This document shows, one piece after another, positions 26,506 through 36,500 of a DNA stretch of 64,000 nucleotides (the first letter of the stretch is position 1; every line of letters begins with the position of its first letter). The stretch is from an uncultured Eubacterium sp. GTDB lineage: Bacteria; Bacillota; Clostridia; Oscillospirales; Acutalibacteraceae. The translations under genes were made by a program, and so were the position numbers. The stretch lies in NCBI GenBank assembly GCA_905233545.1, contig CAJOEV010000008.1, positions 61,385 through 125,384 of the forward strand. Direction: 5' to 3'. The notes below the pieces were generated by a model. The model was not told the origin of the DNA. It searched no databases and saw only the letters and a list, made by a program, of their open reading frames with translations.

Positions 26506-28525
26506 AACCCATTCTCTCCTTCAATGACTTAAGAACATCGGTTTCTTCAAGATTAACCTTGCGTTTTACTTCGTTTATAACTATTCTGTCTCCTCTGATG
26601 CTTATCAGCCCTGTTTGCCTAAATGCTTCAAGGGAAAACATAAGCTGGGCATAAGTCAGTTTATCCTGCAAACGAAAATACAGGTTTTCAGCTCCGTATT
26701 TATAACCTTTGCTCTGAGATAAACAGCGGTAAACCTCCGCACAGATGTTTCTGTTTGGATAGAGACTTTTATCAAATTTATCAGTCTGGATATACAGCTC
26801 GTATTTGTTCTTTTCGTCAAAGAACTTATCGTCGTTCGATGAACTGAGGCGGATATCAAGCGCCTGAACAGAAAGATAGCGTTTTCCGTTAAAGTAATTA
26901 TCCGAAACCCTTACGGCTAAATCAAGATAATCACCAGAAGAATAAGGAAATTCGTCATAGGGTGAAGAAAACTTCACTACTCTGATAATTCTTCCGCGTT
27001 TTTCAACTTCAAGTCTTATATGCTTTCCCTCACTCATCGGCGTTACGCTGATGAGTTTCATTCTTTTCAGCCCGAAAACAGCCTGGGGATTTGAAGCTCC
27101 GTACGGCTCAAGAACACTCAGATTGCTGACTAAATCAAGGCTGAGATAAAACGGAGAAAGCATACTGTCGATAACAATTTTCTGCGGAGGCATTATTTCA
27201 TACTCTCTGAGTGCATACTCATTTATATGCTTTGTGAACAAATCAATATTATTTTCGTCAAGCGTTACACCTGCTGCAAGCGGATGACCGCCGAACTGAA
27301 TAATATCATCACGGCAGGCGTTGATTGCTTCAAAAATATTGAATCCTTCAATTGATCTTGCAGAGCCCCTTGCAACGCCGTTTTCATCAATTCCGATTAT
27401 TATCGAAGGCTTTGAATACTTTTCAACAATATGGCTTGCAACAATTCCTACAACCCCATGATGATAGCCCTGACCTGCAATAACAATAACTCTGTTCGTT
27501 ACAAGCGACGGATTCTTCTCTATCTTTTTTGCAATATCGTCAAGAATACTTTTTTCCTCTTCCTGACGGTTAATATTTTCACCGCAAAGCTCTTTAAACT
27601 TCTGCGCGCAATCGCGATAATCACTGCTCATTAAAAACTCAAGCGCTGAATCGGCATGCGACATTCTTCCGACTGCATTAATCTTAGGACATAGCTGGAA
27701 CGCAATATCATTTGCGGAATATTTCTTATCACTGTTAATATCCTTAAACGCCTTAATCGGAGCTTTCGGATTATTATTTATCTGTTTTAATCCCTCACGG
27801 ACAAAAACTCTGTTTTCGTTTACAAGCGGAACAACATCGCCGATTGTACCTATTGCTGCCAAGTCAATGTATTCATCAATCAGCTTGTCGGTCACATCAC
27901 CGCTGAGCGCACAAATCAATTTGAATGCAACGCCAGCTCCGCAGTATTCATGGAATTCAAGATTATTATCCTTTCTGTGCGGATTAACAACCGCTTCTGC
28001 TTTTGGAAGCGTTTCGGAGGGTTGGTGATGGTCAGTTACAACAAGTTTCATTCCGAGAGAATATATATGCTCAGCCTCTTCGATTGCATTGATTCCGTTA
28101 TCAACCGTTATTATCAAAGAGGTATTTTTCTTCTTAATATCATCAATTGCATTGATATTCAGACCGTAGCCCTCGCCCTCACGGCTGGGAATATAATGAA
28201 AAACATCCGCGCCCTGCTTTTTCAGGTATTTGAGCATAATTGCGGTTGAGGTAACTCCGTCGCAGTCATAGTCTCCGAAAATGCAGATTCTTTCATTATT
28301 TTCAATGGAGGCTTTAATTGTTTTCACAGCCCTGTCCATATCAATAAAGTCAAAAGGCGAAACGAGCTTAACACTTTCGGAAACAAAATCCGAAAATGCA
28401 AGCTCTGAGTCAATACCCCTTGCAACAACCAAATAGGCAATAAATGGGTCGATATTAAATTTTTCGCTTAAATCGTTTGCCAAAGCCTTATCTGCCTCGC
28501 GCAAAACCCATTTTTTGTGAGCCAT
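26498..28525 (-). CDS. recJ: Single-stranded-DNA-specific exonuclease RecJ
   Basis: 675 residues with DHH and DHHA1 domains. Motifs are ICIFGDYDCDGVTSTA (about 78-93), VVTDHHQ (about 158), and GGHPLAAGV in DHHA1. It digests single-stranded DNA 5' to 3' in repair. The start shares bases with the hisE stop (TAATG), so it is coupled to the histidine operon. Confidence 0.94.
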   Translation of the reverse strand: MAHKKWVLREADKALANDLSEKFNIDPFIAYLVVARGIDSELAFSDFVSESVKLVSPFDFIDMDRAVKTIKASIENNERICIFGDYDCDGVTSTAIMLKYLKKQGADVFHYIPSREGEGYGLNINAIDDIKKKNTSLIITVDNGINAIEEAEHIYSLGMKLVVTDHHQPSETLPKAEAVVNPHRKDNNLEFHEYCGAGVAFKLICALSGDVTDKLIDEYIDLAAIGTIGDVVPLVNENRVFVREGLKQINNNPKAPIKAFKDINSDKKYSANDIAFQLCPKINAVGRMSHADSALEFLMSSDYRDCAQKFKELCGENINRQEEEKSILDDIAKKIEKNPSLVTNRVIVIAGQGYHHGVVGIVASHIVEKYSKPSIIIGIDENGVARGSARSIEGFNIFEAINACRDDIIQFGGHPLAAGVTLDENNIDLFTKHINEYALREYEIMPPQKIVIDSMLSPFYLSLDLVSNLSVLEPYGASNPQAVFGLKRMKLISVTPMSEGKHIRLEVEKRGRIIRVVKFSSPYDEFPYSSGDYLDLAVRVSDNYFNGKRYLSVQALDIRLSSSNDDKFFDEKNKYELYIQTDKFDKSLYPNRNICAEVYRCLSQSKGYKYGAENLYFRLQDKLTYAQLMFSLEAFRQTGLISIRGDRIVINEVKRKVNLEETDVLKSLKERMGFE

Positions 28526-28848
28526 TATGAATTCTTGTCCACCTTGTGAAATTGCTTGAGATTTCCGGCTTTCTGCGCTCTTTTATCAAGCTCTTTTTCA
28601 ACATCCTCAACAGTGATATTCTGATAAGCCATTAAAACAAGAGTGTGATAGAGTAAATCACAGATTTCGCCGATTGTTTCTTCGTTTTTTGCATTTTTAG
28701 CGGCGATAATCACTTCCGAGGATTCCTCGCCAATTTTCTTTAGTATTTTATCTATTCCCTGCTCAAAGAGATAGCTCGTGTATGAACCTTCGGTTTTTGC
28801 CTCTCTTCTTTCAAGAATAGTTTCATAGTCATTTCTGATGTAGTCCAT
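28525..28848 (-). CDS. hisE: Phosphoribosyl-ATP pyrophosphatase
   Basis: 107 residues of the MazG-like HisE family; removes pyrophosphate from PR-ATP in step 2 of histidine synthesis. GSYTSYLFEQGIDKILKKIG and the EESSEVIIAAKN motif hold the metal-binding acidic residues. It is a separate gene here, 4 bases after hisI, rather than fused to hisI as in many bacteria. Confidence 0.95.
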   Translation of the reverse strand: MDYIRNDYETILERREAKTEGSYTSYLFEQGIDKILKKIGEESSEVIIAAKNAKNEETIGEICDLLYHTLVLMAYQNITVEDVEKELDKRAQKAGNLKQFHKVDKNS

Positions 28849-28852
28849 AATC

Positions 28853-29182
28853 TTATACCCTGTTAAATTCTATATCATTAAAAAAGCACGAATGATTTCC
28901 CGTATGGCAGGCAGCTCCAGTCTGAACAACTTCAATAAGAAGTGTATCGTCGTCGCAGTCACCTTTGATTGAAACAATCTTCTGAAAATGTCCCGAGGTG
29001 GCACCCTTATTCCAAAGCTCCTGACGGGAACGGGAATAAAACCAGGTGTATCCCGTTTCGAGAGTTTTTTTCAGTGATTCCTCGTTCATATATGCAAGCA
29101 TAAGAACTTCGTTTGTTCCTGTTTCCTGGATTATTGCAGGAATTAATTCGCTCTTTTTAAAATACTTTTTTACATCAATCAT
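28853..29182 (-). CDS. hisI: Phosphoribosyl-AMP cyclohydrolase
   Basis: 109 residues. Opens the purine ring of PR-AMP (step 3). Visible motifs are [34 protein letters not shown] and the metal-binding DCDDDT and [12 protein letters not shown] 29182 is preferred since GAGGTG lies just upstream; the GTG at 29188 is in the ribosome-binding region. It overlaps hisA by 8 bp. Confidence 0.95.
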   Translation of the reverse strand: MIDVKKYFKKSELIPAIIQETGTNEVLMLAYMNEESLKKTLETGYTWFYSRSRQELWNKGATSGHFQKIVSIKGDCDDDTLLIEVVQTGAACHTGNHSCFFNDIEFNRV

Positions 29183-29891
29183 TTGCACACCTCAGAGCTT
29201 CTTTTAAATCAAGAGTTTTCTTATAGATTGATTTTCCGCATATTGCACCGTAGAGATTGTTCTCCTTAAGCGCTTTGATATCATCTATTGTTGCAACTCC
29301 GCCCGAAGCTGTTATATCGCACGAAACAGCCTCGTTGAGCTCGGTTAACTGTTTTATATTCGGTCCTGCAAGAGTTCCGTCCTTGGAAATATCGGTGTAG
29401 ATAATTGTTTTAACTCCGATTTGTTCCATTTTCTTTGCAAGGTCAATATAATAAATCTCGCTTTTTTCAGTCCAGCCCTCAGTTGCAGCATAGCCGTCCT
29501 TTGCGTCTATTCCTACTGCAATCAAATCCCCGAAGTTCTTAACCGCATCCTCAACTAATTTCGGATTTTTGAGCGCTACAGAGCCGAGAATTATTCTGCT
29601 GATTCCGTTTTGTGCATAGAATTCAATATCGTCAAGCGTTCTAATTCCGCCACCGAGTTCAACCTTAAGGTCTGTGTTATTTGCAACATCAATGAAAACC
29701 TCGTGATTAACTCGCTTTTTTTGAAGCGAGCCGTCAAGGTCAACCATATGAACCCATTTTGCACCTGCTTCTTCAAAGCTTTTTGCAGTTTCAAGAGCGT
29801 TTTCGGCAACCTGCTCGGTTGTTGAAAAATCGCCCTTATAAAGTCTTACCGGTTTTCCGTCTATAATATCAATTGCAGGAAAAATTATCAT
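29175..29891 (-). CDS. hisA: ProFAR isomerase
   Basis: 238-residue TIM barrel catalysing step 4. The start [19 protein letters not shown] carries the catalytic Asp8, and the second Asp lies in [14 protein letters not shown] (about 130 residues on). Phosphate-binding GGGIRT and [10 protein letters not shown] are present. It lies in the his operon between hisB and hisI. Confidence 0.95.
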   Translation of the reverse strand: MIIFPAIDIIDGKPVRLYKGDFSTTEQVAENALETAKSFEEAGAKWVHMVDLDGSLQKKRVNHEVFIDVANNTDLKVELGGGIRTLDDIEFYAQNGISRIILGSVALKNPKLVEDAVKNFGDLIAVGIDAKDGYAATEGWTEKSEIYYIDLAKKMEQIGVKTIIYTDISKDGTLAGPNIKQLTELNEAVSCDITASGGVATIDDIKALKENNLYGAICGKSIYKKTLDLKEALRCAND

Positions 29892-29898
29892 TATTAAT

Positions 29899-29965
29899 CA
29901 CCATAAAATCGGGTGCGGGTGTCCCGCCATCAATTCTTCATTCTCAATTCTTCATTCTTAATTTT
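29899..29965. repeat. Intergenic element: GC-rich dyad plus AATTCTTC/TTCTCA tandem units
   Basis: CGGGTGCGGGTGTCCCGCC is followed by tandem ATTCTTC/ATTCTCA units ending at the hisB stop codon. A near copy (CGGGTGCGGATGTCCCGCC plus ATTCTCA units) lies at 42963-43004 beside pyrH. Confidence 0.6.
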
Positions 29966-30544
29966 CTACAAAACACCTTTTGTAGAAAGCGTGCTTCCGT
30001 CTTTATTCGGCGTTACGGCAATTTTCAGCGCGTGAGCAACCGCCTTGAATATTGCTTCAATCTGGTGATGAGCATTGTTTCCGTATGGAACATTAATATG
30101 AAGCGTTATACCTGCATTCATAGCAAAAGCTCTCCAGAATTCTTCGCAAACCGCTGTTTCAAAGTCTCCGCAGATTTCCTGTGCCATTGTTGCGTTGAAA
30201 ACAAGGAACGGTCTGTTTGACAAATCAAGTGAAACATTTGCAAGGCTCTCATCCATCGGAATTGAAAAAAAGCCGTAGCGTTCAATACCCGAAAAATCAC
30301 CCATTGCTTCTTTAAATGCTGTTCCGAGAACAATTCCCGTATCTTCAGCAGTGTGGTGATTGTCAACCTCGAGGTCGCCCTTTACATCAAGCTTAAGTCC
30401 AAAGCCTGCATGATGAGCAAAGGCAATCAGCATATGATCGAAAAAGCCGATTCCTGTTTTTATTTCAATATCTCCGCCGTCAATACAGAGATTGCATTTT
30501 ATCTGAGTTTCTTTTGTGTTGCGTTCAACTGATGATTGTCTCAT
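29966..30544 (-). CDS. hisB: Imidazoleglycerol-phosphate dehydratase
   Basis: 192 residues; step 6 of histidine synthesis. The manganese-binding motifs DHMLIAFAHHAG (about 36-47) and DNHHTAEDTGI (about 61-71) and the later HHQIEAIFKAVAHAL are intact. It is the single-domain form without the phosphatase domain found in enterobacteria. Confidence 0.95.
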   Translation of the reverse strand: MRQSSVERNTKETQIKCNLCIDGGDIEIKTGIGFFDHMLIAFAHHAGFGLKLDVKGDLEVDNHHTAEDTGIVLGTAFKEAMGDFSGIERYGFFSIPMDESLANVSLDLSNRPFLVFNATMAQEICGDFETAVCEEFWRAFAMNAGITLHINVPYGNNAHHQIEAIFKAVAHALKIAVTPNKDGSTLSTKGVL

Positions 30545-30556
30545 AGTTAAAACTCC

Positions 30557-31840
30557 TTATTTAAATCGAACTTTTATTGAATTTGCGTGAGCTGAAAGTC
30601 CTTCGGTTTCGGCAAGCTTGATAATATCATCCTTTGCGTTTCCAAGCTCATTGCTTGTGTAGTAAATAAATGATGATTTCTTTATGAAGCTGTCAACCGA
30701 AAGGGGCGAGAAGAACCTTGCAGTTCCTGAAGTCGGAAGAACATGGTTAGGACCTGCATAGTAATCTCCAAGCGGTTCAGGAGACCAGTTTCCGAGGAAC
30801 ACAGAACCTGCGTTATCAATTCTTCCGATATACTTCATCGGCTCTGAAACGCAAAGTTCAAGATGCTCGGGAGCAAGCTCGTTTGCAAATTTAATTGCCT
30901 GGTCTATACTCTCGCAAACAATGATTTCGCCGTAGTTATCAAGCGATTCCCTGATTATCTCTTTTCTTTCAAGATACTTAATCTGTCTGTCTATTTCATG
31001 GAGAGTTGATTTTGCAATATCTCCTGAGGTTGTTAAAAGAATTGCCGAAGCAAGTCTATCATGCTCTGCCTGACTCATCAAATCCGCTGCAAGGAATGAT
31101 GGGTCAGCAGTTTTGTCTGCAACAATAAGTATTTCACTCGGACCTGCAACCATATCAATATCGACAACGCCGTAGAGCTGTCTTTTTGCAGTTGCGACGA
31201 AAATATTACCGGGACCGACAATCTTATCAACCTTCGGGATTTTCTCGGTTCCGTATGCAAGCGCCGCAACAGCCTGGGCACCGCCGACAAGAAATACCTT
31301 ATCAACACCGGCAATTGCCGCAGCAGCCATTATGCTCGGGTTCGGATATCCGTCTTTTCCCGGAGGAGTTACCATAATTATCTCTTTAACTCCTGCAATT
31401 TTCGCAGGAATTGCATTCATAAGAACGGATGAGGGATATGCAGCAGTTCCGCCGGGAACATAGATTCCGACTTTTTCAAGTCCTCTTACACGCTGTCCCA
31501 TAATAACGCCGTTTTCCTTTGTTGTCATCCAGGACTGCTGTATCTGGCGTGAATGGAAGTCATAAATATTTGTTTTTGCTCTTTCAAGTGCATTTCTGAA
31601 ATCTTCATCAGCTTCATTCAGATATGCTTTAAGCTCTTCCTTTTCAACAACAAATTTCTTTGGAAGTGCGCCATCAAAACGAACTGTGTATTCTCTGACA
31701 GCCTCATCACCGTCTTCTTTGACGCTGTTTATAATGTTTGAAACTCTTTTAACAATTTTTCTGTCTGTTTCCTGAGAACGCAGTTTTAAATTTTCTATAA
31801 GAGTATATTCAACTTTTCCGTTTGCTTTTGTTATTTTCAT
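30557..31840 (-). CDS. hisD: Histidinol dehydrogenase
   Basis: 427 residues. Oxidises L-histidinol to histidine in two NAD-dependent steps with one zinc. Motifs are GTAAYPSSVLMN, QAVAALAYGTEKIP, VGPGNIFVATAKR and the active-site SQAEHDRLASAIL. The end LPTSGTARFFSPLSVDSFIK is typical. ATG 31840 is preferred because GGAG lies 8 bases upstream; the in-frame TTG at 31846 is closer to that site. Confidence 0.95.
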   Translation of the reverse strand: MKITKANGKVEYTLIENLKLRSQETDRKIVKRVSNIINSVKEDGDEAVREYTVRFDGALPKKFVVEKEELKAYLNEADEDFRNALERAKTNIYDFHSRQIQQSWMTTKENGVIMGQRVRGLEKVGIYVPGGTAAYPSSVLMNAIPAKIAGVKEIIMVTPPGKDGYPNPSIMAAAAIAGVDKVFLVGGAQAVAALAYGTEKIPKVDKIVGPGNIFVATAKRQLYGVVDIDMVAGPSEILIVADKTADPSFLAADLMSQAEHDRLASAILLTTSGDIAKSTLHEIDRQIKYLERKEIIRESLDNYGEIIVCESIDQAIKFANELAPEHLELCVSEPMKYIGRIDNAGSVFLGNWSPEPLGDYYAGPNHVLPTSGTARFFSPLSVDSFIKKSSFIYYTSNELGNAKDDIIKLAETEGLSAHANSIKVRFK

Positions 31841-31851
31841 ATCCAAATCTC

Positions 31852-33465
31852 CTATACCTTGCTGGCAAGTTCCAAGTCGTTAAGAAAGCTTTCAATTTCA
31901 GCTTTTCTGAGCTTCATTGATGCCATATTAACAATAACTCTCGCCGAAATAGGCATTATTTCTTCAACAACAACAAGTCCGTTTTCTTTTAATGTTGAAC
32001 CTGTTTCAACAATATCAACTATACCGTCCGCAAGTCCGAGAAGCGGTGCAAGCTCAACGCTTCCCTCAATTTTGATAACGGCAACATCCATTCCCTTGCT
32101 TTCAAAGAATTCTTTTGCAACCTTGGGATATTTTGAAGCGACAACCTTTCTCTTGTAGCCCGAGTAGAAGTCCACTCCTTTTGGGCATGCAAGAGCGAAA
32201 CGGCATTTTCCGATATTCAAATCAATAACTTCATAGAATGAGGAGCCGTGCTCAACAATTGTATCTTTTCCGACAATACCGATATCGCATACGCCGTGTT
32301 CAACATATGTTATAACATCGGGCGCCTTTGAAAGAACTGCTTCATATTCGTCAACGGGAAGAATAAGCCTTCTTCCTTTATTCTCAAGCTCATGGGTGTT
32401 AAGTCCCATTGTTTTAAACAGCCTTATTGAGCTTTTTTCGAGTCTGCCCTTCGTTAAAGCAATTCTGAGAGGACGCTGAGTGTTTATTGTTTCCCTCATT
32501 GCCTGGCATAAATCGGTAACCTCAACTGCAAATCCGATAGCAGGAGCAGGCAAACCAAATTCACCGAGAAGATTATCATATCTTCCGCCCGAAAGAACAG
32601 TTAAGCCCGAGCCCTCGGCATAGCCTCTGAAGATAACGCCTGTATAATAGTTGTTTCTACCGAGAAGGGCAAGGTCAATCATAATATAATCGCCGAGTCC
32701 CTTTTCGCAAAGCGCTTCATAAATGGACTTCAGATTCTTTAAAGCATCTTTTGCCTCTTTTTCACTAAAGAGCTTTTTGGCTTCGTCAAGAACCTCTGCT
32801 CCGCCGAAAAGACGCGGAAGCTTTTTAATCAGCTTTGCTTCCCTGCTTTCTTCCATCTCATCGAGCAAATCACCGAGCGCCGAAAAATTCTTATCTTCAA
32901 TCAGCTTAACAATATCGGATTTAATTGACGGCAGCGCGTCCATATTCTTCAAAACTGCATTTAAAAATGCAGCATTTCCTATTTCAATCTTAAATGAGTT
33001 GAAATTGCATCTCTTAAGACTCTCAACAGCCATCGAGATAACTTCAACATCCGCATCCATACTTCCGTCGCCGATAAGCTCAATTCCGCTTTGTGCGATT
33101 TCATTGGGTCTTCCGTTTAAATCATTATTTCTTGTGAAAACGTTCTGGTTGTAGTAAAGACGAACGGGAAAATCCTCTTTTGAAAGCCTTGTTGCAACCA
33201 TTCGTGCAATCGGCATTGTGTTATCCGCTCTTAAAACAGTTGTTCTGCCCTTTGAATCCGTCATCTTAAACATTTCGTCGGATTCAACAAGTGAGCTTTC
33301 GTTTCTAAAAACGTCAAAGAACTCTATTGAAGGGGTTATAACCTTCTTATAGCTTTTTGCTTTGAATAAATCAGCAAGAATTTTTTCAATATTGCGTCTG
33401 TCGTCGCATTCCTCAAAGAGATAATCACGGCTTCCTTCGGGAGTTAATCTTGATAATCTTTTCAT
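31852..33465 (-). CDS. hisG: Fused ATP phosphoribosyltransferase, HisZ regulatory plus HisG catalytic part
   Basis: 537 residues. Residues 1-325 resemble a class II histidyl-tRNA synthetase core without the anticodon domain (PEGSRDYLFEE, LRADNTMPIARMVATRL, VLSGGRYDNLLGEFG), i.e. HisZ. Residues 333-537 are short-form HisG (RIALTKGRLEKSSIRL, DIGIVGKDT, IVDIVETGSTLKENGL). HisG catalyses the first, feedback-controlled step of histidine synthesis and normally needs HisZ as a separate partner; here one chain holds both. First gene of the operon, with AAAGGAA upstream. Confidence 0.93.
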   Translation of the reverse strand: MKRLSRLTPEGSRDYLFEECDDRRNIEKILADLFKAKSYKKVITPSIEFFDVFRNESSLVESDEMFKMTDSKGRTTVLRADNTMPIARMVATRLSKEDFPVRLYYNQNVFTRNNDLNGRPNEIAQSGIELIGDGSMDADVEVISMAVESLKRCNFNSFKIEIGNAAFLNAVLKNMDALPSIKSDIVKLIEDKNFSALGDLLDEMEESREAKLIKKLPRLFGGAEVLDEAKKLFSEKEAKDALKNLKSIYEALCEKGLGDYIMIDLALLGRNNYYTGVIFRGYAEGSGLTVLSGGRYDNLLGEFGLPAPAIGFAVEVTDLCQAMRETINTQRPLRIALTKGRLEKSSIRLFKTMGLNTHELENKGRRLILPVDEYEAVLSKAPDVITYVEHGVCDIGIVGKDTIVEHGSSFYEVIDLNIGKCRFALACPKGVDFYSGYKRKVVASKYPKVAKEFFESKGMDVAVIKIEGSVELAPLLGLADGIVDIVETGSTLKENGLVVVEEIMPISARVIVNMASMKLRKAEIESFLNDLELASKV

Positions 33466-33504
33466 TTTTATATATTCCTTTCGGATATATGCTGTAATTT
33501 CGCT

Positions 33505-33546
33505 TTAGCGTGCTAATATGCTAACACATTAAAGTACGCCTGTCAA
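33505..33546 (-). promoter_or_regulatory. Promoter of the histidine operon with palindromic operator
   Basis: On the minus strand perfect TTGACA (33546-33541) and TAGCAT (33523-33518) are 17 bp apart. A perfect palindrome TTAGCGTGCTAA (33505-33516) lies at the start-site region and a further GCTAA half-site (33520-33524) overlaps the -10. This is a plausible repressor site; a YerC/HisR-type regulator is a guess from its place at a his operon. Confidence 0.65.
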
Positions 33547-33562
33547 TATATAAAATATATAA

Positions 33563-36500
33563 TTAAAATAATGAAATCTGTCTTGATTCGGGTAAATCGC
33601 CGAGAGCGCCTGCATTTCTGAGCGCATCAACAACTGATTTTCCGACTCCCTGCTCATTTGCAAGGTCATCCGAAGCAATAAAACCTTCGGGATTTCTTTC
33701 AACTGCGTCCGCTATTGAACGCGCAGCGGTTTCGCCTATTCCGTCGATTGCAGCAAACGGAAGTCTGATTTTTCCGTCCTCGATTTTATATATTCTCCAA
33801 TCGGATTTATATAAATCAACGGGAAGAAATTCAAATCCCCTTGCAAGCATTTCAATAACAATCTGAAGAACAACATACTGCGCTTCTTCCTTTGCGGTTG
33901 CATCATTGCCCTTGAGCTTGATTTCCTGCATTTTCTTCTTAACTGCAGCTTTTCCCTGAACAGCTGCAACAGCGTCAATAGCATCACCGCGAACGGTGAA
34001 ATATGCAGAGTAGAACTGCAAGGGATAGTATATCTTATACCACGCAATTCTGAGCGCCGCAATAACATATGCAGCAGCGTGCGCCTTCGGGAACATATAC
34101 TTGATTTTATAGCAGGAGTCTATGTACCACTGCTCAACGCCGACCTTCTTCATATTGTCCTCATAAGGCGGCAGCATTTTCATTGCCTTACCCTTACGGG
34201 TGAACTCCATAATATTGAAGCAGTCTTTATTTGAAAGCGGAGATTGCTCACCCGTTCTTGCTTCATAGTCCTGGCACTTATGAATAAGGTAGGTCATAAT
34301 ATCGTCACGGCATCCGATAACCTCGGAAATCGTGCAGGTTCCGCCCTGAATCAGCTCCTGTGCGTTGCCAAGCCAAACATCGGTACCGTGCGACAGTCCT
34401 GAAATCTGAAGCAAATCGGCAAAGGTTTTCGGCTGTGCTTCCGTAAGCATTCCGACAACGAAGGGAGTTCCCATTTCGGGAATTGCAAGCGTTCCTGTCT
34501 GGCAGTCAATATCCTCGGGGCTGACTCCTATCGGCTCGGTTGAGGTTATCAGTTTATACAGATTCTTATCCGATAAATCAACATCCATAACGGGAATTCC
34601 CGTTAAGTCCTCAAGATATTTGTAAAGTGTCGGGTTATCGTGACCGAGCTCGTCCAGCTTCAAAAGAGTATCGTGAAGTGAATTTTTGAAGTCAAAATGG
34701 GTTGTGTATGTTCCCTTCTTCTCATCGTTTGAAGGATACTGAATGGGAGTGAAATCTTCAACAGTATACTGGGAAGGAACAACAACCATTCCGCCGGGGT
34801 GCTGACCCGTTGTTCTCTTTATTCCCGTACAGCCCTTTGTAAGTCTGTCTATCTCCGCTCTCGGAGTGATACCGAGGAGCTCTCTTTCCTCAAGGTATTT
34901 GCAGACATAACCATAGGCTGTTTTATCGGCAACCGTTGCCATTGTTCCCGCCTTAAAGACATATTCCTTACCGAAAAGCTCTTCGGTGAATTTGTGTGAA
35001 CGGGATTGATATTCACCCGAGAAGTTAAGGTCTATATCGGGAGCCTTATCACCCTCGAATCCGAGGAAGGTTTCAAACGGAATCTCATGACCGTCGCGCT
35101 TCATAGGTTCTCCGCAGACGGGACAGTTTTTAGCTGGCAAATCAAAGCCCGAGCCGTATTCACCGTTCAGGAAGAACTCGCTATGCTTACACTTTTTGCA
35201 GTAGTAGTGGGGTGCAAGCGGATTAACCTCGGATATTCCTCCGAAGTGAGCGGCAAGTGATGAGCCTACCGAGCCTCTTGAACCGACAAGATAGCCGTTT
35301 CTTTCGCTCTCTTCAACTAGGCGTTTTGCAATAACATATAATACGCCGTAACCGTTTGAAATAATTGAATTTAGCTCTCTTTCAAGTCTTTTAGCAATGT
35401 ATTCGGGAACGGGGTCGCCGTATAAATCCTTAGCCATGCTCCAGCATTTTTCGGTGAGCTCGTCATCCGCACCCTCAATGCTTGGCTGGAATGTTCCGGG
35501 AGGAATCGGAGGAATATTATCCTGAATCATATCGGCAATCTTATTCGGATTATCGATAACAAATTCCTCGGCTCTGTCCCCTGCCCATGCAAAATCGCTT
35601 AGCATTTCATCAGTTGTTTTGAAATAAAGCGGAGCCTGCATATCAGCATCATCAAAACCTTTCGACGCCATAATTATTGCACGGAACAAAGCGTCCTTTT
35701 CATCAAGAAAATGAACGTCGCCCGTTGCAACAACGGGTTTGCCCTGCTTGTCCGCAATTTCAATAATCTTTTTATTGATATTGATAAGGTCATCCTCACT
35801 GTTTATGTGAGCATACATTTCCTTATCACTTCTTATCATAAACGCATTATTTCCGTTTGGCTGAATTTCAAGATAATCATAGAAGGAAGCAATTCTTTCT
35901 ATTTCCTCCTGACTTTCGCCTCTGACAATTGCCTGGTAAACTTCACCCTGCTCGCAGGCTGAGCCGATAATTATTCCGTCCCTCTTCTGAGCAAGCAGAG
36001 ACTTTGGAATAATCGGGCGCGCATTTGTAAAGGTTTTAACATTGGAGTGAGAAATAAGCTCATAGAGATTCTTTCTTCCGTATTTTCGCTCTTCCTTAGG
36101 AATGCTTTCATCCATTGAGGTATCCTCTTTCACAAGAAGAATAACATGGTGGCGGCTGTATGCCGAACGCTTGAGTTCCATGAAATTGGGATACTTCTCG
36201 TCATCAACAAGATAACCCTCCATACCCAAAATGAGCTTTATTCCGTTTGCTTTGGCTGCGCCGTATGCTTCGGGAAGCGCCTGAACAACGCCGTGGTCTG
36301 TTACGGCAATTGCCTTGTGTCCCCATTTTGCAGCACGCGCAACAAGCTCCTTGGGCGCATTGATAGCATCCATTTCGGATAGAGATGTATGCAAATGAAG
36401 CTCAACTCTTTTTCTCTGAGCTTCATCTTTCTTTTCACTTTTCTCAACCTTTTCAATGCTCTTTGGAATCAGAACATATTCATTGTTAAATTTATCGTAT

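Noticed and set aside
33466-33562. T-box or attenuator in the leader of the histidine operon
   Set aside because: The space between promoter and gene is too short and no T-box sequence or terminator/antiterminator pair was seen.
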